A stretch of DNA of 45,632 nucleotides from Candidatus Cloacimonadota bacterium (GTDB lineage Bacteria; Cloacimonadota; Cloacimonadia; Cloacimonadales; TCS61). Each line of letters starts with the position of its first letter. The stretch's first letter is position 1. The notes below the pieces were generated by a model. It did not search any database and was not told where the DNA came from. It saw nothing but the letters and a program-made list of their open reading frames with translations. The DNA lies in the NCBI GenBank assembly GCA_027064945.1, contig JAMOPB010000237.1:1-45632 (forward strand). Direction: 5' to 3'. Positions 26,093-34,215 of this stretch are shown here, one piece after another. The translations under genes and the position numbers were made by a program.

Positions 26093-26114
26093 AAAACGCG
26101 GTTGCCGGACCGCG
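25907..26114 (+). ncRNA. Chain of six GC-rich perfect hairpins
   Basis: Stem lengths are 7, 9, 11, 11, 9 and 6 bp with loops of 3, 10, 3, 6, 3 and 6 bases, and every stem is free of mismatches. Stems 3 and 4 abut directly. Five stems are inside an open reading frame. Whether this acts at RNA or DNA level cannot be told from the sequence. Confidence 0.5.
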
Positions 26115-26153
26115 AGAACAAAACCGGAGTTAAACTTGTTGTTCATTTTTTTC

Positions 26154-26211
26154 TTGCAAAAAAAAACAAAAAGGTTGCTAGCAGCAGCCAAAACGGTGCT
26201 GCTAGCAACCT
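26154..26211 (-). terminator. Intrinsic terminator
   Basis: A 15-bp perfect stem (26172-26186 with 26197-26211) is followed on the minus strand by a T-run (TTTTTGTTTTTTTTT). It overlaps the stop codon of the gene at 26210-26764. Confidence 0.9.
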
Positions 26212-26764
26212 ATATTTCATATCCATCTTTAAAAGTTTGTTCAAGAATTGATTTGACAAGCGCGTTGTCTGTTGCCTTAGCTGATTCCTGATCGGAAGAA
26301 CCACTACTAACAAGAGCAGTAGCCTCTTCGAATTTCTTAAGAACTTCAAGAAATTTATTTTCATCAGCCGCGGTTTCTGTAGATTTTTTCCATCTGAGAT
26401 AATTGCTGAGTTTATCATTTTGGAGTTTACTTTTTTGATTAACGTAATCCTGTATTAACTTTTCATATTTGATAATTGTATCTGTTACGATTTGCTGTAT
26501 TTCAAGTTGTTTAGAAATAGCTATCTGCAGCTGCGAACGAAGCTTATAATTTTTACTATCGGTAGCTTCAAGCTGTGAATAATTTGTATAAATAAATTTA
26601 TCTAACATTTTCTCTTTATCACGTAAATTTTTAATACGTGTTTCGAGCTCAGCTATTTTATCGTCAATTTCTTGATATATTTTATCAACTTCGTTGTCTA
26701 TTTTACTATAATCAACTACAACTTCGACCTCTTTAATTTTAGCACTCATCATGTACCTTTTCAA
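26210..26764 (-). CDS. Coiled-coil protein, function unknown
   Basis: A 184-residue protein dominated by a long coiled coil (about residues 15-125: charged heptad-like sequence such as KIAELETRIKNLRDKEKMLD). The C-terminal 50 residues are less regular and include a Ser/Ala-rich stretch. It overlaps the start-side of the gene transcribed before it (26739-28304) by 26 bases, so the two form a coupled pair closed by a terminator. No family is recognised. Confidence 0.65.
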   Translation of the reverse strand: MKRYMMSAKIKEVEVVVDYSKIDNEVDKIYQEIDDKIAELETRIKNLRDKEKMLDKFIYTNYSQLEATDSKNYKLRSQLQIAISKQLEIQQIVTDTIIKYEKLIQDYVNQKSKLQNDKLSNYLRWKKSTETAADENKFLEVLKKFEEATALVSSGSSDQESAKATDNALVKSILEQTFKDGYEI

Positions 26765-28304
26765 GTTCTCTAATAGCTTTTAAAGCTATATTATCAATTT
26801 CCGCAACTGTTCTTTCCATATCAGTTTCGGGTATTTCGCCCCACTGATTGATATAATGTTCAGGATTAACAGCACGCAGCATGTCATTTTTCATTTTATT
26901 ATAGAACACCTGTGCGGTTTTTTCGTGCTCGAAAAATTTTTGTAACGCAGCAATCATGCGATCCGCATATAGAGAATCGAAATATTTTTTAATAGCTTGA
27001 TAATTTTTCTTAGATTTGTATTTACTTGAATAAGTAAATCCGTTAGCTAATTCATCTTCGCTGTTTTTTAATTGTGAACCTATTAATGTATACATATACA
27101 TATTATCGAGGATAGAATATTTCGGATTCATAAAATAAAAGAAATCAAGTTGATTCATTTCTCCGAGGTACTTAAACATTTCTAAAATATCGTGATTTGG
27201 TTTTAATTTGCGTTTATTTCTATTTTTAAATACATTTGCTAATGCTTCTGCTATCATTTGCTGCTTATTGTATGCGAAATGAGTTCTTTCGCCTTCCTCA
27301 AACATATATTGAACTGCAGCTACATAACCTATTTTAACTTTTGTAATGTCAGCAGACAATAGTGAAATTATGTTTCTATGGATAAGTGATATGTATGTAG
27401 ACATTAGTGCGCGAAGCTCTAATGGATTCCTATTTTTAATTGCTATTAATATCAAATAACGCACTATTGTGTTGAGCATTACATACATATCGCTAAGTTG
27501 CAATTCATAAATAAATTTCGAAAGACGCGAACTTTTTGCGTGATATTTTTTCATCCATGATAATGTGATTGAAATAATAGTATTTGCAAATGCTTTCATC
27601 TGCGGATGATTAGAAAGAATATTTGTGATTTCTTTGTTATATAATTCAATTGCGATTTTTTGTTTGTTATAACCTACTAACTCATCTTTATATTTTTTAA
27701 TAAATTCACGAGCAATTTTTTCTAAATTTTTAAGTAAATAATGCCACGTAATTAAAGTTACTTTATCGATACCTGCGTCGTCTACCGTTAATCCAACATG
27801 AATATCAAGATTGTTTAATACTTCTTTTTTATCGTCAGGCATATCAGGATCAGATTTGAATTCTGCCTCTACAAATTCATTAATTTTTTCTTTTACCCAG
27901 TCGACAAGATTTTGAAAAAAATCAATATCGAATTGTAGATCTTCATTTTTACCCAGTGCGCCAGAAACTATTTTATCATGGTTTTCTTCATTGTGAAATG
28001 TTTTTATTTGCTCAATAAAATGATTGTCGAAAATTTCGTCTATATTATACTTGTTCATAAATTCTTCGATAATTTCTTCAACTCGTTCTGGTGCAACAGG
28101 TATTTTACGTTCTCTTTTGTCATCAAGAGACATTTTTGCTTTAAACGCTTTTATTCTCTGTTCTTCTTTAAGTTCTTCTTCAGTAGGTTCATGTTTAGTG
28201 TCGTCTGTTTCTACTTCGACCACTTGGTCGCGTACATCATCATCTTGTATATCATCTGTTACTATACCGTTTTTCTCGATAAGATTTTCAATAATATCTG
28301 CCAT
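26739..28304 (-). CDS. Large helical protein, function unknown
   Basis: A 521-residue helical protein with an acidic N-terminal tail (residues 15-55, rich in Asp, Glu and Val) and no visible membrane segment, metal site or nucleotide-binding motif. It forms a two-gene unit with the coiled-coil protein at 26210-26764. The upstream 160 bases are shared with the divergent plus-strand unit starting at 28467. The recurrent CCCAA element is not present there. Confidence 0.7.
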   Translation of the reverse strand: MADIIENLIEKNGIVTDDIQDDDVRDQVVEVETDDTKHEPTEEELKEEQRIKAFKAKMSLDDKRERKIPVAPERVEEIIEEFMNKYNIDEIFDNHFIEQIKTFHNEENHDKIVSGALGKNEDLQFDIDFFQNLVDWVKEKINEFVEAEFKSDPDMPDDKKEVLNNLDIHVGLTVDDAGIDKVTLITWHYLLKNLEKIAREFIKKYKDELVGYNKQKIAIELYNKEITNILSNHPQMKAFANTIISITLSWMKKYHAKSSRLSKFIYELQLSDMYVMLNTIVRYLILIAIKNRNPLELRALMSTYISLIHRNIISLLSADITKVKIGYVAAVQYMFEEGERTHFAYNKQQMIAEALANVFKNRNKRKLKPNHDILEMFKYLGEMNQLDFFYFMNPKYSILDNMYMYTLIGSQLKNSEDELANGFTYSSKYKSKKNYQAIKKYFDSLYADRMIAALQKFFEHEKTAQVFYNKMKNDMLRAVNPEHYINQWGEIPETDMERTVAEIDNIALKAIRELEKVHDEC

Positions 28305-28466
28305 TCTTTACCTTTCATTTATAATCCTTTTTTTCTTAATTTTAACTTAATTTTCTAATATCTATCGTTAAGGCGAATTTGGAGAAATGAAATTTTTAAA
28401 TTAAAAAATAAAAACCAAACTATCAGACGAAAGACTAGAAACCAAGACATAATAAAAAGGATTATA

Positions 28467-29180
28467 ATGAGTTCTCTAATTAATTGGAATAACACAATTG
28501 ATTTTATTAAAATTCAACTCGGAGCTGATGTTAATCAACTCGAAGTTGATGAATACAAAATACTTGATATTATTAAAACTGTCACTATGCCTGAGTTTTG
28601 CCAATATTTTAATTATATAGACAGAATAGATTATCCGAGTGATAAAATAGAATTAGTAACAGAGGCTGAACACAAGCATCGTTATAAAATTATAAATTAT
28701 GAGCGTCAGATATATGAGATTAAAAATGTTTATTTTCCGTCCAACTGGACTGTAGCATATACTGTTTTTGATCAAATTGATGCAACTTCAGCAGCCGTTT
28801 CTAATTATACATATAGTATGGCAGATTCCATGACACCAGTAAGATCATTTCAATTTTTTAGACCAGATATAATTGAATTAACAATACCAATCGGATATTC
28901 AGAGCCTAGTTATTTTACAGTTGAACTTGGCGCTGAATTCTTAAATCCAAATGAAATCGAACCTTCAATGTATTCTGCTTTCAAAAAATTAGCTGCTGCC
29001 GATGTAATTGATTATGTACTATCTTTAAGATCTAAATTTGAACAATTAACTACTCCACAGGGCACTATCAATATGAACTTAAATAGATTAGAGCAAAAAG
29101 CTGAAAGATTGAGATCTGAAGCAATGCAAAAACTCGAAAATACTCAGCCAGATGTGCTCTGGGCATGGGTAAATTCATGA
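28467..29180 (+). CDS. Probable head-tail connector/neck-type structural protein
   Basis: A 237-residue protein. The order of elements, a helical N-terminus (EVDEYKILDIIKTVTMPEFC), a beta-rich centre, and C-terminal helices (MYSAFKKLAAADVIDYVLSL), is of a kind seen in phage neck and head-completion proteins, which sit between portal and tail. It begins a plus-strand operon that also contains the spike gene. The ATG has an AAAAAGGAT ribosome site. The neck call is weak inference from architecture and context. Confidence 0.35.
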   Translation: MSSLINWNNTIDFIKIQLGADVNQLEVDEYKILDIIKTVTMPEFCQYFNYIDRIDYPSDKIELVTEAEHKHRYKIINYERQIYEIKNVYFPSNWTVAYTVFDQIDATSAAVSNYTYSMADSMTPVRSFQFFRPDIIELTIPIGYSEPSYFTVELGAEFLNPNEIEPSMYSAFKKLAAADVIDYVLSLRSKFEQLTTPQGTINMNLNRLEQKAERLRSEAMQKLENTQPDVLWAWVNS

Positions 29181-29749
29181 TGAATGAAACTAGATATCTA
29201 TTAAATCTTAATAAAATTCTAATTAAAAAAATTAAAAATGACAGCATTTATATAGATTCGCATGAAAATTGGTACTTTAAAACATTTAGACTTCGCAAAA
29301 CTGCGTACAAAGAAGACCATAATCGCGTAAGATATTTCATTATTCCTAGTTCACGCGGTTCTTCGCAAGCCGTTAAACAGAAAAAAGAATTAAGTGAAGA
29401 TGATTTTAAAAAATTGAAAGAAAATCATAAAAATGAATTTGTTTTTTATCAGCGCGCTATTTTTTATCATCCGCGAAATACTTCTATTATGATTGAACAT
29501 GATTTTATAGAACCACGTGATCAAAAATCTTTTGAATTCTGGTCAACAGAAGCAGAAAACAACGCGGATCTACAAGCTGTTGAACAATTTTTGAAAGAAA
29601 ATAATATTAAATATAAAAAAACTTCAGATAATTTGCGAACAATTGTTGAGAAAATGATAAACAATAAAAATCGAAAAATAAGAGAATATATTATTCAAGA
29701 GGCTAAGCAACATATTGTATCAACATTAAGGAATAAAAAATGGCACTAA
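29165..29749 (+). CDS. Protein of the spike operon, function unknown
   Basis: A 194-residue basic protein overlapping the upstream gene by 16 bases and the downstream gene by 10, so it is translationally coupled on both sides. No ribosome site precedes the ATG at 29165; ATGs at 29177 and 29180, overlapping the upstream stop, are alternative starts. The middle is rich in aromatic and basic residues (FVFYQRAIFYHPRNTSIMIE). No domain is recognised. Confidence 0.6.
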   Translation: MGKFMMNETRYLLNLNKILIKKIKNDSIYIDSHENWYFKTFRLRKTAYKEDHNRVRYFIIPSSRGSSQAVKQKKELSEDDFKKLKENHKNEFVFYQRAIFYHPRNTSIMIEHDFIEPRDQKSFEFWSTEAENNADLQAVEQFLKENNIKYKKTSDNLRTIVEKMINNKNRKIREYIIQEAKQHIVSTLRNKKWH

Positions 29750-29961
29750 AAAATCATTCAATAATCAAAAGAACTCGCGAACAAAAAATTAACGCAGCTG
29801 CAGCTACACTAGCTGTGCAGCTGGCTAAGCAAAATAACGACCCGATGTACAATAAATTAAAACGTTATAAATCGTTAATGTTGCAAGCACGCCAGAAAAT
29901 CATGCAAAAGTGGTATAATAAAGCGAAGCAAATTGTTAGACAAAGATTAGGAAGTGAATAA
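29740..29961 (+). CDS. Small basic helical protein, function unknown
   Basis: A 73-residue protein, strongly basic and helical, with many Lys, Arg, Gln and Ala residues. It overlaps the upstream gene by 10 bases and is followed by a terminator 43 bases downstream, so it ends the first plus-strand transcription unit of this region. Nucleic-acid binding is possible from the charge but not shown. Confidence 0.6.
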   Translation: MALKNHSIIKRTREQKINAAAATLAVQLAKQNNDPMYNKLKRYKSLMLQARQKIMQKWYNKAKQIVRQRLGSE

Positions 29962-30004
29962 TCATTTTAATTTCTGAAATGATGTGTTCTCTTATCTGTT
30001 TTTA

Positions 30005-30044
30005 AATAGAGGCCATATATTGCGGCCTCTATTTTTGTTTTTTT
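30005..30044 (+). terminator. Intrinsic terminator
   Basis: A 10-bp perfect stem (30005-30014 with 30024-30033) is followed by a T-run (TTTTTGTTTTTTT) on the plus strand. Confidence 0.9.
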
Positions 30045-30082
30045 CGTCGACCTATATCATAGCAAATATTAAGGAGGACCTT

Positions 30083-30919
30083 TTGAAATTTGATATTTAT
30101 GAAGGCATTGTACTTGATCGCGATGATCCGAAAAAACAAGGTCGATATTATGTATATATTCCTGAATTGCAATTTAACGATCTAACTGATAACCCTCCAA
30201 TTAATAATAAATATTCAGGTGTATGGTGTTATAATTGCGTTGGAAATAATTTTATTAGATACACAGAGGCTGAACTCAGAGATTTTAAAAACACTAACAG
30301 TTATGGCAGTTATATGCCTTTAAAACCTGGTACGCATGTGCTAGTTGGTTTTCCTGAAAATTCAAATAAAACATATTGGGATTCTGGATATATATTAAAT
30401 ATAATTACTTTTGAAAAACCGCCTAACGAAGACCGTGATGATTTTTATTTGATTTATACAACAGATAAAGAATCTTGGGCTTTTATCGATGAGAATGGAG
30501 AACAATTCGCGATTAGTTTTCATAATGGAAAAAGCAATGTATGGGGTAAAGATGATGTTATTCATTTATCCAAAAAAAATGGTACAGTTGCTGAGATTCA
30601 TGATGATCATATAACTTTATTTCACAATTCCGGCAATTATGTACATATAGACGAGAACCAGATAACTGCTAAAATTGGTGGCAGTTTTATTAAATTGTCA
30701 AATGACCATATTTCTATTAAAGCGGAATCTGTTTACATAGAAGGAAGTTCATTGGTTGCTATAGAAGGTGGTGCCGTTCAAATAAATGATGGAGTTACTG
30801 TGCCAGATTCAGCTGACAGTAAATCGGATATAGCAAAACCATCACTCGATGCTATAAAGGAAATAAATGATAAAGATAAAGAATTGCACAGAAAGATTAA
30901 TAATGGAAGAGCAGAATAA
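30083..30919 (+). CDS. Baseplate central spike protein, gp5-like (OB-fold plus beta-helix)
   Basis: A 278-residue protein starting at a TTG preceded by AAGGAGG. The frame is open further upstream, but that part lies in a terminator, so the TTG is chosen. Residues 1-35 (FDIYEGIVLDRDDPKKQGRY, then YVYIPEL) are the OB-fold opening found in T4 gp5/VgrG-type spikes, where the pattern is V.DR.DP...GR..V.IPE. The C-terminal part (VHIDENQITAKIGGSFIKLS, then NDHISIKAESVYIEG) has the short alternating strands of a trimeric beta-helix. No lysozyme domain is visible between them, unlike T4 gp5, which explains the shorter length. It should form the membrane-piercing spike of the tail. Confidence 0.75.
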   Translation: MKFDIYEGIVLDRDDPKKQGRYYVYIPELQFNDLTDNPPINNKYSGVWCYNCVGNNFIRYTEAELRDFKNTNSYGSYMPLKPGTHVLVGFPENSNKTYWDSGYILNIITFEKPPNEDRDDFYLIYTTDKESWAFIDENGEQFAISFHNGKSNVWGKDDVIHLSKKNGTVAEIHDDHITLFHNSGNYVHIDENQITAKIGGSFIKLSNDHISIKAESVYIEGSSLVAIEGGAVQINDGVTVPDSADSKSDIAKPSLDAIKEINDKDKELHRKINNGRAE

Positions 30920-31049
30920 AAAAAATAAAAAAAGATCATCCCGGGATGATATCATTAAACGCGCAAAAACTAAATTAACATGCGACGGAATTAATGGACC
31001 TTGTATCATAACTTCCAAAAAACAATTTATTTATCCTCCATATCTATAA
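30903..31049 (+). CDS. Small basic protein after the spike gene, function unknown
   Basis: A 48-residue protein from the ATG at 30903, overlapping the end of the spike gene by 17 bases in another frame. The N-terminal half is very basic (NKKNKKRSSRDDIIKRAKTK) and the C-terminal half has two Cys (CDGINGPC). In T4 a small PAAR tip protein is encoded near the spike, but I see no PAAR signature here. Ribosome site is poor (AGAAAG). Confidence 0.4.
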   Translation: MEEQNKKNKKRSSRDDIIKRAKTKLTCDGINGPCIITSKKQFIYPPYL

Positions 31050-31060
31050 AGGATTCATTG

Positions 31061-31570
31061 ATGATAATTGGTAACCCTGCTCTTGAAAAACGTTTTTCCA
31101 CTAATGGATTATTTGAAACAAGGCCCAAAGGTGTTATGATATGTGACAGTTGGAATAATGGTGTTTATAAATTTGAACAAACTGCCATCGATACCGCGCG
31201 GCCTGATTGGCCGCGCGTCTGGGATGAATATCTTAAAAAATATTCATTAGTAGATCGCGCATTATTTTTCCCAACTCATTATGTAATAGATACAATTAAC
31301 AATTTACCACAAGTCATTTCTACTCGTCCTTTAAGTTATCGATCATTAATACCTGACTATGAAGAATGGATAACTATTATGATAATTGGAGATAGTAATC
31401 GAGATATTTATACTCCAAGATACTATATGTCAATTGCAGATTTTATAATCAATCCGATTTTTCGAGGAATCCAATCTTGGAAAATGGTGCCTCAACTTGG
31501 TAAAAATGTAGTTTTAAAAAATCTGGGTAGCGGTTTTGTACCTCAAATGCTTGAAAAATATTTGCATTAA
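31061..31570 (+). CDS. Probable baseplate-associated protein, function unknown
   Basis: A 169-residue protein starting at the ATG at 31061, which has an AAAGGAT site seven bases upstream; the frame is open 60 bases further but without a ribosome site. The sequence is rich in aromatic residues and prolines (TARPDWPRVWDEYLKKYSLV and RALFFPTHYVIDTINNLPQV), as expected of a compact structural protein. It directly follows the spike genes, so a baseplate role is likely from context only. Confidence 0.6.
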   Translation: MIIGNPALEKRFSTNGLFETRPKGVMICDSWNNGVYKFEQTAIDTARPDWPRVWDEYLKKYSLVDRALFFPTHYVIDTINNLPQVISTRPLSYRSLIPDYEEWITIMIIGDSNRDIYTPRYYMSIADFIINPIFRGIQSWKMVPQLGKNVVLKNLGSGFVPQMLEKYLH

Positions 31571-31624
31571 CTAATCTTTGAAAAATATATAATATCATAT
31601 TGCACCTCCTTTCATAGTTTTTTA

Positions 31625-31660
31625 GAGACCGCGTCTGCGGTCTCATTTTTTGCTTTTTTT
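31625..31660 (+). terminator. Intrinsic terminator of the spike operon
   Basis: An 8-bp GC-rich stem (31625-31632 with 31637-31644), loop GTCT, is followed by a long T-run on the plus strand. Confidence 0.9.
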
Positions 31661-31661
31661 C

Positions 31662-31711
31662 AAAAAAAACAAAAAACAAGAATCTAGCTTGCTGTTTGCT
31701 AGATTCTTGTT
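31662..31711 (-). terminator. Intrinsic terminator of the facing minus-strand unit
   Basis: A 14-bp perfect stem (31675-31688 with 31698-31711) is followed on the minus strand by TTTTTTGTTTTTTTTG. It is three bases from the stop of the gene at 31714, back to back with the terminator at 31625-31660. Confidence 0.9.
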
Positions 31712-31713
31712 TG

Positions 31714-32190
31714 TTATTTTTGATTAGCTATTATTGTTGGTGATCCGTACAGTTTACCTTTGATATAATTATACGCAGGTCGTGCTGCTGCATTTGCAGC
31801 TCCTGCAGCACCTGCACCGATTGCTGCACCAGCTTTAGCACCCTCACTACCACCTGCAATTGCTCCAATTGCACCACCAACTAGTGCACCAGGCACTGCA
31901 CCATGTAAAGCACGTGAAGCCACATTTTTTACAGTGTAGACATCTCTCATTGTCACATTAGGATCTTTACGCGCTAATGCTCCAATTGCGCCTTCTCTTC
32001 CGTATTCTACTCCAGCTTGAGGTTCTCCAACTTCTCTACCAACTTCTACACCTGTGTTTTTTTCGAAAAATCTCGAAACTGGCACAATAGGTGTTGTAGC
32101 AATAGATGCAAGATCGCTGCTACTTAGCGCGCCTTTGTTAATAGCTTCGCGCGCTTTTTCACTGGCTTCAAATATAATTTTTTCTCTCAT
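31714..32190 (-). CDS. Glycine-zipper membrane protein, candidate capsid-targeted cargo
   Basis: A 158-residue protein. It opens with MREKIIFEASEKAREA, in which IFE before A (residues 6-8) fits a T4-type prohead protease site. A middle module (YGREGAIGALARKDPNVTMR, then DVYTVKNVASRA) precedes a long Gly/Ala membrane segment (about residues 95-135) with glycine-zipper spacing and a C-terminal YNYIKGK. The module, membrane segment and C-terminal motif all recur in the protein at 35735-36280, so they are paralogues. Packaging into the head and insertion into the host membrane on ejection would explain the layout, but this is inference. Confidence 0.65.
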   Translation of the reverse strand: MREKIIFEASEKAREAINKGALSSSDLASIATTPIVPVSRFFEKNTGVEVGREVGEPQAGVEYGREGAIGALARKDPNVTMRDVYTVKNVASRALHGAVPGALVGGAIGAIAGGSEGAKAGAAIGAGAAGAANAAARPAYNYIKGKLYGSPTIIANQK

Positions 32191-32196
32191 ATTATG

Positions 32197-32808
32197 TCAT
32201 CCTTTTTTTGGCATCAAATAACAATAAATATCGTGATCACAAATTGCTTCAATATCTTTATCATTTTTTAATTTATTCAACATGTTTTTACCGATTTCTT
32301 CAGCATCCACAAACACAAAATAATTATCTGCTTTAATTTTATCTCTATCATCACCATATGAAGGCATAAGTTTGAAATAACTTGGCGCGTTTATTACAAA
32401 ATCTTTTATTAATTCATATGATTCTTTTTCATTAATAAATCTTGGAAATACTGTTGAAGAATATTTATCATAAAACGTGATTGCATATGGCTTATTTTTA
32501 GGAAACGGCTTACAGTTTGCGCAGTGAAAGTCTTTAGATTGCAAAACAACTGGTTCTGCGTAAGCTACTAGTTTACCGTTTTTTTCAAATGCGTATACGC
32601 CACAACAAGCATCATTTAATTCTCTTAGCACATCATTGATGTTTGCTGATTTCGGCTCATCAGATAATTCATCAAGATGTCTTGACACGTAATTTTTAAA
32701 CGATATAGATTTAGTTGCTGGTTTAATAATAAATTTTAAAGAATTTATTTGTCCCGTTGCCTCCAGCAATAATGCTTTTGCGCGATATGTGATATATTTT
32801 TTATCCGT
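32197..32808 (-). CDS. Cysteine-containing cargo candidate with probable non-AUG start
   Basis: The frame has no ATG. A TTG at 32769 gives 190 residues but has no ribosome site. An ACG at 32808 follows an AAAGGAT site at good spacing and gives 203 residues beginning MDKKYITYRAKALLLEATGQ if initiated there, which supplies the LLE-before-A site typical of neighbouring proteins. Later features are a CC pair, a CANC motif and a HDIYCYLMPKKG end, with alternating strands and helices. No family is recognised. The start is uncertain; a sequencing error near the 5' end is another explanation. Confidence 0.55.
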   Translation of the reverse strand, partial: TDKKYITYRAKALLLEATGQINSLKFIIKPATKSISFKNYVSRHLDELSDEPKSANINDVLRELNDACCGVYAFEKNGKLVAYAEPVVLQSKDFHCANCKPFPKNKPYAITFYDKYSSTVFPRFINEKESYELIKDFVINAPSYFKLMPSYGDDRDKIKADNYFVFVDAEEIGKNMLNKLKNDKDIEAICDHDIYCYLMPKKG

Positions 32809-32811
32809 GTT

Positions 32812-33699
32812 TTATCCTTTATTTAATTTATTTGTTAAATATGCGTACAAACCAACACCGATTAATCCTGTTTTTGTTACAACACCATTCCAAAAAGCAT
32901 GTAATACTTGCGCAATCAATGTACCGCGATCTTCGATTGCTTGTTTTATTTTATAATTATTCGGGTTTTTTGAATATAATTCGATAAATTGCGATTGCAA
33001 TTGTGTTTTTTTGTGAAAATATGTTGTGGATAAGTGAAATACAAACGAAAACAATCTCACAATAACTAGAAACAATACAGGAAAACCGAGTGCGGCAAAC
33101 TGCATAATATATGAAAGAGCTTCAGCGCCTGCTAAAGCAGAGGTCATTAAAAAACCTTTATACTGTTTAACGGCTGCACGTTTAAAGATTTCTTCAGTGA
33201 ACGGCGCACATAAAATTGCACCAATATATAACCCCATAGGTCCGAATAACGATACGCACGTAGTCATCACAACAGTATTTAATATATAAATAAAAATAAA
33301 CATCACCGCAAGTATTAATGCATCTTTTGCTTGAATATTTTTTAATTCTTCTTTGAATTCATTGATAATAAAATCAAAAGTGAATATTTTATCCAGATCT
33401 TGATATTTGCCTTGCTCGATATTTTTAATTATTTGATCTATTTTGCGTTTATCGATTCCTTGTTTGTCTAAAAACTGTATTATTCTCTGTTGTTGAGAAT
33501 AATACATGCGTTTCACACGTTCAATATCTTTTTCAGACTGAAATGCTTTGAAAAGAGAATCATATATTTTTTCTAAAAATGCGTTAATCGGATTGCTGAG
33601 TTTAGCAAATTTTTCTGTGATATCAAAATCAGATGCACGCGATTTAACCGAAGCTGTTTTAGCAATAGCTACAGCTTCAGTTATTATCATTTCGCGCAT
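32812..33699 (-). CDS. CPBP-type intramembrane protease with candidate capsid-targeting N-terminus
   Basis: A 295-residue multi-pass membrane protein. The motif APFTEEIFKRA gives EExxxR (E169, E170, R174), the first signature of the CPBP (CAAX protease and bacteriocin-processing enzyme) family; H222 in a membrane helix and HAFWN (H267, N271) fit the later metal-binding motifs. Expected membrane helices lie about 126-146, 148-165, 185-225 and 262-290. The N-terminus MREMIITEAVAIAKTA contains ITE before A (6-8), as in the neighbouring head-cargo candidates, followed by a 110-residue soluble helical region. Family members cleave peptides or prenylated proteins within membranes. Its substrate here is unknown; the F of the canonical FxxxH motif is shifted, so activity is not certain. 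Confidence 0.6.
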   Translation of the reverse strand: MREMIITEAVAIAKTASVKSRASDFDITEKFAKLSNPINAFLEKIYDSLFKAFQSEKDIERVKRMYYSQQQRIIQFLDKQGIDKRKIDQIIKNIEQGKYQDLDKIFTFDFIINEFKEELKNIQAKDALILAVMFIFIYILNTVVMTTCVSLFGPMGLYIGAILCAPFTEEIFKRAAVKQYKGFLMTSALAGAEALSYIMQFAALGFPVLFLVIVRLFSFVFHLSTTYFHKKTQLQSQFIELYSKNPNNYKIKQAIEDRGTLIAQVLHAFWNGVVTKTGLIGVGLYAYLTNKLNKG

Positions 33700-33701
33700 T
33701 A

Positions 33702-34214
33702 TTAACCTTTTTTAATAATTTTTCTAGGATCTGTCTTAATTGCTTCTTTAACTGCTTTAAGAAATTCTTGTTTTGCTTGATCGTTAGGGACACCATTTTT
33801 AATTAATTTAAATATCTCATATAATCTTGATATTGCAAATATTGCAGCAAGCGGTGTCATTATTGGCGCTGCAATCAATGTTACGCCGGGTACAAACCCA
33901 AGTCCGATAACAACTGCAATAACATCAATTATAAAGAAAAGTACAGCCATAGCAAATTGAGCGAAATAATCACTTTTAGACATTAGATGTTGATCACTTT
34001 TTTCAAGTAAATCTTCAACTTTTTCTCCCCAAGCAACTATTTTTTCCCACTGCTTTGTATTAATTTTACCTTGTTTATGCATTTTTTCAGCCCAATCATA
34101 AACTTCTGTGTATATATCTACAAGTTTATTATGGTTGGTCATAATTTGGTGTTCTAGATCTTGAGAAACTGATTCTTCTATTATTTGCATTGTTAAACAA
34201 CTTAATTCTGCCAT
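33702..34214 (-). CDS. Two-helix membrane protein, candidate capsid-targeted cargo
   Basis: A 170-residue protein with an N-terminal segment MQIIEESVSQ that provides IEE before S (12-14), a charged helical region, and two membrane helices (about residues 87-110 and 112-131, FFIIDVIAVVIGLGFVPGVT and IAAPIMTPLAAIFAI), ending in a basic helical tail. It is two bases from the CPBP protease gene, so the two are probably made together and might interact. No family is recognised. Confidence 0.55.
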   Translation of the reverse strand: MAELSCLTMQIIEESVSQDLEHQIMTNHNKLVDIYTEVYDWAEKMHKQGKINTKQWEKIVAWGEKVEDLLEKSDQHLMSKSDYFAQFAMAVLFFIIDVIAVVIGLGFVPGVTLIAAPIMTPLAAIFAISRLYEIFKLIKNGVPNDQAKQEFLKAVKEAIKTDPRKIIKKG

Positions 34215-34215
34215 A

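Noticed and set aside
26143..26418. Minus-strand 91-residue ORF with hydrophobic end
   Set aside because: It overlaps the coiled-coil gene in another frame and runs through the terminator hairpin.
28024..28350. Plus-strand ORFs rich in Ser or Phe opposite the 521-residue gene
   Set aside because: They are antisense shadows of acidic and lysine-rich codons in the real minus-strand gene.
29984..30082. Longer start for the gp5-like spike (ATG at 29984)
   Set aside because: That stretch contains a terminator hairpin and T-run; the TTG at 30083 has a perfect AAGGAGG site and begins the OB-fold.
30903..31049. PAAR tip protein
   Set aside because: The position after the spike fits, but the sequence lacks the PAAR repeats and metal-binding His/Cys pattern.
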